Shown: piece after piece, positions 1 to 5,198 of the stretch
Layout: each line of letters starts with the position of its first letter
How positions within the stretch are numbered: the first letter of the stretch is position 1
Source of the DNA: Bacillota bacterium
GTDB lineage: Bacteria > Bacillota > Sulfobacillia > JABLXB01
Length of the DNA: 12,246 nucleotides
Direction of reading: 5' to 3'
Assembly: GCA_024653225.1 (NCBI GenBank)
Contig: JANLGA010000016.1
Span: 1-12,246, forward strand
Notes under the pieces: generated by a model
Databases searched by the model: none
The model's input: the letters and a program-made list of their open reading frames with translations, nothing else
What the model was told of the DNA's origin: nothing
Program-made: the position numbers and the translations under genes

Positions 1-2
1 CT

Positions 3-431
3 TTCTCCCGGATGGTAGTCGGCTGGTCGATGGGTGATCGTCCAACAGCGGACCTGGTCGTTAGCGCGGTCAACATGGCTGTATGGAATCGGCGTCCGGC
101 GGATGGGGTAATCCATCACTCCGACCATGGCGCGCAGTACACTTCTCTGGTCTTCACTACCAGGCTCCGGGAGGCAGGGATCATCGGTTCGATGGGATCG
201 GTCGGTGACGCGTTGGACAACGCAGTAGCGGAGAGTTTCTTCGCCACGCTGCAGACAGAATTGCTTGACAGGGGAGCCTGGCAAACGCGGTCCAATCTCA
301 AGTCGGCCATCTTCGAGTACATCGAGGCCTTCTACAACCGCCGCCGGCGTCATTCAGCTCTGGAGTATCTCACCCCGCTCGAGTTCGAAGGGAGGTGGCG
401 CGCCGGGCAGAAACAAGTATCTGCAGCCTGA
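3..431 (+). CDS. IS3-family transposase (OrfB, integrase-core type), 5' end cut off by the window
   Basis: This is the C-terminal part of a DDE transposase that cuts and joins the ends of an IS3-type insertion sequence. The reading frame is open to the left edge, so the ATG at position 12 is internal and the first catalytic Asp lies outside the window. Counting from that ATG, the second Asp is D38 in HHSDHGAQYTS and the Glu is E74 in DNAVAESFFATLQTEL. They are separated by 35 residues, the DD(35)E spacing of the family. The end, with YNRRRRHSALEYLTPLEFE, is the usual IS3/IS150 OrfB C-terminus. The visible part carries no frameshift or stop, so the copy may be intact. A terminal-repeat-like sequence lies just downstream. 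Family assignment is firm; the subgroup is not determined. Confidence 0.93.
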   Translation, partial: FSRMVVGWSMGDRPTADLVVSAVNMAVWNRRPADGVIHHSDHGAQYTSLVFTTRLREAGIIGSMGSVGDALDNAVAESFFATLQTELLDRGAWQTRSNLKSAIFEYIEAFYNRRRRHSALEYLTPLEFEGRWRAGQKQVSAA

Positions 432-447
432 AAACCAAAGCCTGACG

Positions 448-473
448 GTGTCCACCAAACCGGGGTAACTCCA
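448..473 (+). repeat. Probable right terminal inverted repeat of the IS3-family element
   Basis: The segment gtgtccaccaaaccggggta followed by actcca lies 16 bases after the transposase stop. Read on the other strand it begins TGGAGTTACCCCGGTTTGG, which has the TGG-start and C-run character of IS3-family ends. The adjoining sequence belongs to a different transposase remnant, as expected if the element ends here. The left end is outside the window, so neither the matching repeat nor the 3-4 base target duplication can be checked. Confidence 0.6.
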
Positions 474-678
474 ACGGGTCGCGGAGACGAAGACCGGAAA
501 GCTGTGGAGGTATCAGCGCCGGCATCTGGAGATGATGCACGCGATCGAGTTTGGGAGCAACGCCACACGGGTCATGCAGAGAACGGAAACGACGGCCATC
601 CAGAAGCAATTGTTTGCGGCTGTCGGTATACAAGAACCCCCTCGCATACTGGACTTATACTCTCCCGCCAAGGCCTAA
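474..678 (+). pseudogene. 3' remnant of a second transposase, probably IS1634/IS4-like
   Basis: An open frame runs from the edge of the IS3 end to a TAA at 676-678, giving about 67 residues. It contains GKLWRYQRRHLEMMHAIEF and then RTETTAIQKQLFAAVGIQE. The pattern of an Arg/Thr-Glu-rich strand followed by a Q-K-x-[IL]-F-x-A-[LV]-G-[IV] helix and Pro-Pro resembles the last 50 or so residues of IS1634-type (IS4 superfamily) transposases. The catalytic domain is absent and there is no plausible start, so this is a dead 3' fragment. It was probably cut by insertion of the IS3 element or by a deletion next to it. The call rests on remembered family pattern rather than alignment; transposase remnant is more certain than the exact family. 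Confidence 0.5.
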
Positions 679-720
679 CACGTAGATACACGCCCACTTT
701 CTACCATATCCCGCCGATAC

Positions 721-1914
721 TTGGCTCCGTTGCTCTTCCGGCACTGTATCTACCTAGCGGGTGTCGAACTCGGGTTTTCGCTGGTATCGGCCGTCATCCT
801 CGTTTCGGCATGGTCCATAAGCGCCCTGGGGATGGGGGAGCAAACCCTTTCCATTGCAGGAGACCCCGTCCTACCTTTCACGGCGACACCCGAAGAAGCC
901 CGCCGCGTGGCGGAGCGCCACCTGGAGGACCAGGCTGATTACCTCCGCTCCGAGTGGAGAGAAGCTCGACTTGGGGAGCCCGCCCTCTTTCGCTACGTGG
1001 ACCGAAGCCCCGCAGTTTACGTGTTCCCGGTGATCGGCAAGCGGGGACCGAGCGGCTACATCACCGTGAGCGCCCACCGTGGCAAGGTCCCTGTCATCGA
1101 GTCCGCGGACGAAGGAGAAGCACCCGGTCGAGGCGCGCGCGAAGGCACGCTCGTGTTCGTGCCGCCGTACACCTACTCCGTCATGAAGTACGGACAGTTG
1201 CGGGACCTGGAGACCTCGGCCGTGGTCTCTGTATCGGATGCGCGCCGCATCACGGCCCTGGTAGAGTCAGCGGCCCCCCGGTCAATCGCGAGCGACGCCT
1301 GGCACCGGTACTCGACAGACGAGCAGTTCGTGCAGCCGATGGCCTCATATTCCCGCTACATTTCCGGCGTGCCCAACTACACCCAGCGCGGGAACGGTTG
1401 CGGTCACTGCGCGGGGGCGATGTTGCTGGCCTACTGGGACAAGAAGGGGTATCCCGATCTCCAGTCAAACAAGGATGACAAGAACGGCTCCTTGCTCCAG
1501 CAATGCCTCGCGACGGACATGGGTCCGCCGCCGGTGACGTTCGCGGCGGCCGAGGACGGCATCGAGTATCATGCGAACAACAAGCACACTCACTTGAAAA
1601 CTAGGGTGTCCTATAGTTGCCGGTACCACTTCAACGCCGTACGGGCGAAAAGCCTCGACAGGCAGAAGAACTCGTGGCCTGGTTTCAAGCGGGAAATCGA
1701 GAACAAGCGGCCGGTGATGGTATACCACGACTGGTGGTACCCGGTGAAGCAATCCAGCTACCACTGGATGACGGCGGTGGGCTACTACGAGAATACCAAC
1801 GTCGGCGAGCGGGGCTATTACGTGAATGATTGCCATGGCGGCGCGAGAAGGTACTTCAATTATGACGCCTACTGTGACAGCATCTCGTGGTTGTATGTCC
1901 GGCCGGACCGTTGA
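721..1914 (+). CDS. Exported C39-like (papain-fold) cysteine peptidase with N-terminal prodomain
   Basis: Probable secreted cysteine peptidase of 397 residues. Residues 15-37 form a hydrophobic stretch ending SALG, consistent with a signal peptide. Residues 55-135 hold a helix-rich segment (PEEARRVAERHLEDQ) and then a strand pattern with AVYVFPV and SGYITVSAHRGKVPVIES. This resembles the inhibitory propeptide of streptopain-like (C10) peptidases. The catalytic domain covers about 215-395. It has Gln222 and Cys227 in VPNYTQRGNGCGHCAGAMLL, His348 in SSYHWMTAVGYY, and Asn369/Asp370 in YYVNDCHGG, matching the Cys-His-Asn/Asp order of Peptidase_C39_2. The start is uncertain: TTG at 721 keeps the signal peptide but has no clear Shine-Dalgarno, the frame is open back to 679, and the ATG at 832 would lose the signal. 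A TATACT hexamer at 656-661 could be a -10 but lacks a good -35. The gene stands alone, between transposase debris and convergent genes. Its substrate is unknown. Confidence 0.8.
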   Translation: MAPLLFRHCIYLAGVELGFSLVSAVILVSAWSISALGMGEQTLSIAGDPVLPFTATPEEARRVAERHLEDQADYLRSEWREARLGEPALFRYVDRSPAVYVFPVIGKRGPSGYITVSAHRGKVPVIESADEGEAPGRGAREGTLVFVPPYTYSVMKYGQLRDLETSAVVSVSDARRITALVESAAPRSIASDAWHRYSTDEQFVQPMASYSRYISGVPNYTQRGNGCGHCAGAMLLAYWDKKGYPDLQSNKDDKNGSLLQQCLATDMGPPPVTFAAAEDGIEYHANNKHTHLKTRVSYSCRYHFNAVRAKSLDRQKNSWPGFKREIENKRPVMVYHDWWYPVKQSSYHWMTAVGYYENTNVGERGYYVNDCHGGARRYFNYDAYCDSISWLYVRPDR

Positions 1915-1932
1915 GGATGACGGGCGCCCGCG

Positions 1933-1962
1933 CGACGGCGGCGCTGTAGGTTGCCGCCGTCG
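1933..1962. terminator. GC-rich hairpin between convergent genes, possible bidirectional terminator
   Basis: A perfect 10-bp stem (cgacggcggc at 1933-1942, gccgccgtcg at 1953-1962) encloses a 10-base loop. It lies in the 75-base gap between the ends of the peptidase gene and the CGGC gene. Neither side has a T-run, so it is not a classic intrinsic terminator. It may stop transcription weakly from both sides or stabilise mRNA 3' ends. Confidence 0.5.
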
Positions 1963-1989
1963 TCCCGGGCGAAGGTCCACGGGCCCCGG

Positions 1990-2397
1990 TCAATCGCCGC
2001 CGCGTTCGAAGAGATGCCTGTTCGTCGGCCGGCTCTTAATGAGGTCCGTCATATTGCGCCTCGCAACGCAGAGCAGCTCCTTGACCTCCAGCTGGAATGC
2101 CCTCGGGTCCTTGGGGGTGTGAGTGCCCATAACCACCTCGATGCCGGGGTAGTACTCCCGCACCACGCCCGCGTACCTGTCTCGGAACGGGCACAGCGAC
2201 GACATACAGAACGACAGGTGGATGGCGTCCGGATTGAACTCGGCGACGGACTTGACGCGCTCGAGGATCTTCTCCGCCGCACCGATGGTGGGACAGCCCG
2301 CGCAGTTGATTACCGCCACCAGGTCCAAGGGTTCCTCCGGGGGATACCGCTCGAAGAACCCGCGCCTTCGTCTCAGGTCTCCGAGGCAGACCGCCAT
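1990..2397 (-). CDS. CGGC-domain putative metal-binding protein, possibly lacking its N-terminus
   Basis: A 135-residue protein of the CGGC family (predicted metal-binding, biochemical role unknown). Family marks are Cys32 and Cys35 in AVINCAGCPTIGA, then Cys64 and Cys69 in DAIHLSFCMSSLCPFRDRY, then GIEVVMGTHTP. The ATG at 2397 is the only ordinary start after the preceding stop and has only a weak ribosome site. In-frame codons upstream of it read TNCTQDLACS, and that Cys-rich run followed by MAVCL looks like the conserved family N-terminus. The frame then meets a TGA at 2428-2430, which is the stop of the anti-sigma gene in the same frame. So this may be a shortened protein, a gene with an unusual start, or the tail of a former fusion. 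It is third in the cluster after the sigma and anti-sigma genes, suggesting a linked role in metal or thiol response; that role is inference. Confidence 0.75.
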   Translation of the reverse strand: MAVCLGDLRRRRGFFERYPPEEPLDLVAVINCAGCPTIGAAEKILERVKSVAEFNPDAIHLSFCMSSLCPFRDRYAGVVREYYPGIEVVMGTHTPKDPRAFQLEVKELLCVARRNMTDLIKSRPTNRHLFERGGD

Positions 2398-2427
2398 CGA
2401 GCACGCGAGGTCCTGCGTGCAATTGGT

Positions 2428-2691
2428 TCACCCCTTCCCGTCGGGCTTCCTGAATTCGGCCGCACCGTTGTGCGGCGTCCTCCCAGGGCCCTCCACCCAG
2501 CGCGGCCCCGCCTCCGGCGGATTGACCCCGGCCCACAACCTTATTATCCTCACGGTCTTGTCCAACGTGGACAATTCTACTCTGCACCGGGCGCAACATC
2601 GGAGATGATGCCGCACCGCTTCACGACGGACATCGTCCAATTCATCGTCGAGATACGGGGTGAGTAAGGCTCGGATCGCCCGGCAGTTCAT
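2428..2691 (-). CDS. Small soluble zinc-finger anti-sigma factor (zf-HC2/ZAS type)
   Basis: An 87-residue protein that probably binds and inhibits the ECF sigma factor encoded just upstream. The N-terminus MNCRAIRALLTPYLDDELDD is the usual opening of zf-HC2 anti-sigma domains. Its zinc motif is H29-x3-C33-x2-C36 in RHHLRCCARC, with Cys3 as a further ligand. Residues 45-87 are polar and Pro/Gly-rich with no membrane segment, so the protein is cytoplasmic, as in redox- or zinc-sensing members of the ZAS group. I chose ATG 2691 because it overlaps the sigma stop in an ATGA tetranucleotide (translational coupling); an ATG 27 bases upstream also exists. An extra Cys at 32 lies beside the motif. 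The stop at 2428-2430 is followed in frame by the CGGC coding sequence. Confidence 0.82.
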   Translation of the reverse strand: MNCRAIRALLTPYLDDELDDVRREAVRHHLRCCARCRVELSTLDKTVRIIRLWAGVNPPEAGPRWVEGPGRTPHNGAAEFRKPDGKG

Positions 2692-3290
2692 GCGCCTCGG
2701 ACCCCTTCGCAGTAACACGTGTAACCCTCCAGCAACCCGGCGCAGCCGGATTTCACGAGGTGGTCACGGTAGGCGCGCCTCGCCCGGTGCAGCCTGGACT
2801 TCACCGCCGACACTGAGACACCGAGCATCGTCGCGATCTCCTCGTAGCTGAACCCGTTCAAGTCCTTCAAGACGATCACCACCCTGTACTGGCGCGTCAG
2901 GTGATGCTGCAACACATGGTGAATGCACCACTGCATCTCCTTCCTCACGACGACGCGCTCCGGCTCGCCGTCTCGGTCCGCGACTCGGAACACCTCCAGG
3001 GCGAGCGACTGGTGCCTCGCGCGCCTTCTCTTCGTCGCCAGGTAGGCGTTGACCGCGATGCGGGTGAGCCACGTCCGCGGGGCCGCTTCGCCTCTGAAGC
3101 CAGCGAGGCCTTCGAATGCCCTAAGGAACGTCTCTTGCGTGAGGTCTTCCGCCTCGTGCCGGTCGTTGCAGAGGCAGTACGCCAGGTTGTATATGTACCT
3201 GTGGTGGGCGACTACGATCTGCTCCCACGAGTCGTCCCGTTCTCCGTCCAGGTGACTGTCGGCGACGGGCCCGGTTTTTCCCCGCTCCAA
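2688..3290 (-). CDS. ECF-type RNA polymerase sigma factor
   Basis: A 200-residue extracytoplasmic-function sigma factor. Residues 25-90 form region 2, with HHRYIYNLAYCL, DRHEAEDLTQETFLRAFEGL (core binding and -10 recognition) and PRTWLTRIAVNAYLATKRRR. Residues 115-180 form region 4, with DLNGFSYEEIATMLGVSVSA then VKSRLHRARRAYRDHL as the -35-binding helix-turn-helix. The tail contains GYTCYCEG, an unusual pair of Cys residues. TTG 3290 is preferred because GAGGTG lies 6-8 bases upstream of it; TTG 3311 is possible but has no ribosome site and would sit almost on the candidate -10 element. The overlapping anti-sigma gene is its expected antagonist. As with most ECF pairs, autoregulation is likely but unproven. 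Confidence 0.88.
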   Translation of the reverse strand: MERGKTGPVADSHLDGERDDSWEQIVVAHHRYIYNLAYCLCNDRHEAEDLTQETFLRAFEGLAGFRGEAAPRTWLTRIAVNAYLATKRRRARHQSLALEVFRVADRDGEPERVVVRKEMQWCIHHVLQHHLTRQYRVVIVLKDLNGFSYEEIATMLGVSVSAVKSRLHRARRAYRDHLVKSGCAGLLEGYTCYCEGVRGA

Positions 3291-3318
3291 TGGATTCACC
3301 TCTTTCGGCAACCCATTG

Positions 3319-3348
3319 ATTAGATTCGCGGAACGGAAAAACGTTGCG
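3319..3348 (-). promoter_or_regulatory. Candidate ECF promoter for the sigma/anti-sigma/CGGC genes
   Basis: On the minus strand the sequence reads gcaacgtttttccgttccgc and then gaatctaat. A -35-like GCAACGTTT is followed, 14-16 bases after its AAC, by GAATCTAA. ECF promoters commonly have an AAC-containing -35 and a short CG/TCTAA-like -10. The site lies 30-60 bases upstream of the preferred sigma start, between the pan-operon hairpin and the gene. Spacing and -10 are imperfect, and the T-run overlaps the tail of the terminator, so this is tentative. Confidence 0.3.
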
Positions 3349-3371
3349 CCCCGCGGACAGAAAGCGCGGGG
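3337..3371 (-). terminator. Probable intrinsic terminator after panC
   Basis: On the minus strand a 7-bp perfect stem (ccccgcg, 9-base loop, cgcgggg; positions 3371-3349) is followed seven bases later by five Ts at 3341-3337. It starts 22 bases past the panC stop. The gap between stem and T-run is longer than ideal, so termination may be partial. It would separate the pan operon from the sigma-factor cluster on the same strand. Confidence 0.5.
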
Positions 3372-3392
3372 GATCCTGTAGTCACCGGGGGA

Positions 3393-4265
3393 TTACGGGG
3401 AAGCCGTCGGCGGGCACCCGCCGACTTCTACGAGGATGTTGTCTATGAGCCTGGTATTGCCTATGAACACGGCAAGCGCGATCAGCACCGGCCCGGAAAG
3501 ACGGTCGAGGGGAACCAGGTCTTCGGCGTCAACGAGGGCGATGTAGTCCAGCCTGGCCAGCGGTTCGGACTGGATCATCCTGGTCATGGCATCCCTCACT
3601 TTTCCGGCGTCCCGTTCGCCGGCCTCGATCATCCGCCGGGCGAGTGAGAGGGACTTGCTCAGGACCAGGGCGGCCGACCGTTGACCCGCGTCCAAATAAA
3701 CGTTGCGAGAACTCATCGCCAGCCCGTCCGGTTCGCGCACGGTGCCCACGGTTACTGTCTGGACATTAATGTTCAGGTCGCCGACCATTCTCTTGATTAC
3801 CGCCGCTTGTTGAGCATCTTTCTGGCCGAAGTACGCCCTGTCCGGGGTAACGATGTTGAACAGTTTACATACGACAGTGGCCACCCCCCGGAAGTGACCG
3901 GGGCGCGACGCGCCGCACATACCCTCGCTCAACTTCTCCACGTTGACGTAGGTGAGCATCGGCCTGGGATACATCTCGGAGACCGAGGGTGCGAAAACCA
4001 GGTCCGCCCCGCCCGTTTCGGCCAGGGCGATGTCCCGCTCCAGGTCCCGCGGGTAGCGCTCGTAGTCCTCGTTGGGCCCGAACTGAAGGGGATTGACGAA
4101 GATGCTCACGACGACGACATCGTTCTCGGCGCGCGCGCGACGGATCAGTGCGAGGTGACCATCGTGCAGGTACCCCATCGTGGGGACGAACCCGACGGAT
4201 TCCCCTCGCCGCTTCGCGGCGCCGACGTACTCGCGAACCTCCGCGATCGTCCCGACTACCTTCAT
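3393..4265 (-). CDS. panC: Pantoate-beta-alanine ligase (pantothenate synthetase)
   Basis: Joins pantoate and beta-alanine with ATP, through a pantoyl-adenylate, to make pantothenate for coenzyme A synthesis in the cytoplasm. The 290-residue length is normal. Diagnostic motifs are present in order: the HIGH-type nucleotide-binding VPTMGYLHDGH (residues 27-37), FVNPLQFGPNEDYERYPRD (56-74), GMCGASRPGHFRGVATVV (115-132), AYFGQKDAQQ (144-153), and EPDGLAMSSRNVYL (178-191) with the KMSKS-like MSSRN. ATG 4265 is chosen over an in-frame TTG two codons earlier because it overlaps the stop of the upstream gene as ATGA and has a G-rich ribosome site about 7 bases away. No active-site loss is seen. panB, panD and a recognised panE are not in this window. 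Confidence 0.97.
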   Translation of the reverse strand: MKVVGTIAEVREYVGAAKRRGESVGFVPTMGYLHDGHLALIRRARAENDVVVVSIFVNPLQFGPNEDYERYPRDLERDIALAETGGADLVFAPSVSEMYPRPMLTYVNVEKLSEGMCGASRPGHFRGVATVVCKLFNIVTPDRAYFGQKDAQQAAVIKRMVGDLNINVQTVTVGTVREPDGLAMSSRNVYLDAGQRSAALVLSKSLSLARRMIEAGERDAGKVRDAMTRMIQSEPLARLDYIALVDAEDLVPLDRLSGPVLIALAVFIGNTRLIDNILVEVGGCPPTASP

Positions 4266-5179
4266 CGGCAAGTCCCCCCCGCCCCGCCCTCTGCCGGTTC
4301 GAAAACCGCCAGCATGTTCACTATGTCCTCCTCGGAGAGCCGTCCCTTGCGGGCGGCCAGCCGGACCGTCTCGGCCCCAAGCACGCGGTAGACCTCGTCG
4401 AGGCGCGGGAGGCGGCGTCCCATGGCCTCCAGATGGCCCCTCAGAATGTCCGTGTCCCCTCGCTCTATCGGTCCGGTCAGAGCCTCCGGCACACCGAGGG
4501 CCGCCACGTTTTCGACGGTGCCGCGAATCAACGGCAGCAGCGCCCGCAAGGCTTCACCGCGGTCGAGTCCGCACTCCTCCAGCAAGTCCAGGCTCAGCCC
4601 GACCAGCGTCACGAGGTAATTCGAGGCCGTGCAGGCGGCGGCGTGGTACAACGGCTTCACTTCGGTGGGAATCGTCATGGTGTGCAGTCCCAGGACCCGG
4701 GCCAATTCGCCGCCGACCTCGATCCCCGCAGGGTCGCCGTCGAGCACGACGCTACAGCCCGGCAGCAATTCGATACCCCTTTCGACGGTCGCGAAACTCT
4801 GTAACGGGTGAAAAGAAAGGACGGAAGCGCCGCACTTCGCCGCGGGCAGAAGCACCGCGGACGAGAGCGCGCCGCTCGTCTGCACGACTACCTGGCCCTC
4901 GTGAACCGCTGCGGCTTCGGCGAGTAGGGCGGCAATGTCCCCAATCACCTTGTCGGGGGTCGTGATGAATACGATTTCAGCCCGTCGCGCCGCCTCCGCG
5001 GCACTCGCAATCTCCGGTTCCATGCCCTCGACCGTCAACTTGGCCAGGAAACGATCGAGCGACGCCCGCGACCTCCCGGCGACCGCGGCGACCGGGTACC
5101 CGCGCCGCGCCAGGTGCACGGCCAGGGCGGTGCCCACTCGCCCCGGCCCTATGATAGCGATCTTGCGCAAACCACCCAT
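4262..5179 (-). CDS. Rossmann-fold/DUF2520 oxidoreductase-like protein, candidate ketopantoate reductase
   Basis: A 305-residue protein with an N-terminal NAD(P)-binding Rossmann fold and a C-terminal DUF2520 helical domain, related in architecture to 6-phosphogluconate dehydrogenase-like reductases. KIAIIGPGRVGTALA (6-20) is the dinucleotide loop GxGxxG. VFITTPDKVIGDIA follows at 70-83, then VVQTSGALSS and LSFHPLQSFA (to about 130), the family's characteristic stretch. The second domain has PLYHAAACTASNYLVTL (176-192) with a preceding Lys175, and LTGPIERGDTDI (234-245), reminiscent of the GP-x-x-RGD motif of ketopantoate reductase-like enzymes. ATG 5179 has GAGGGG about 10 bases upstream. 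Its stop overlaps panC by ATGA and the upstream gene ends 19 bases before it. Coupling to panC makes ketopantoate reduction the leading idea; no reaction can be read from sequence alone. Confidence 0.88.
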   Translation of the reverse strand: MGGLRKIAIIGPGRVGTALAVHLARRGYPVAAVAGRSRASLDRFLAKLTVEGMEPEIASAAEAARRAEIVFITTPDKVIGDIAALLAEAAAVHEGQVVVQTSGALSSAVLLPAAKCGASVLSFHPLQSFATVERGIELLPGCSVVLDGDPAGIEVGGELARVLGLHTMTIPTEVKPLYHAAACTASNYLVTLVGLSLDLLEECGLDRGEALRALLPLIRGTVENVAALGVPEALTGPIERGDTDILRGHLEAMGRRLPRLDEVYRVLGAETVRLAARKGRLSEEDIVNMLAVFEPAEGGAGGTCR

Positions 5180-5198
5180 CCCCTCGCCGCCCCTCGAT

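Noticed and set aside
2036..2599. Minus-strand frame containing GTG at the anti-sigma stop (GTGA), which could suggest a coupled start for a third gene
   Set aside because: The product read from that GTG (VNQLHAGPRVLDGG) is low-complexity with no family features, while the overlapping frame encodes an obvious CGGC protein.
2224..2650. Search for CRISPR, tRNA, rRNA or toxin-antitoxin features across the window
   Set aside because: No regularly spaced repeats, tRNA-like cloverleaf or paired small ORFs of toxin-antitoxin type were seen here or elsewhere; coordinates mark only one of the areas inspected.
1951..2667. Long plus-strand open frame opposite the CGGC and anti-sigma genes
   Set aside because: It is antisense to two genes with clear family motifs and has no recognisable domain; long open frames on the opposite strand are expected at this GC content.
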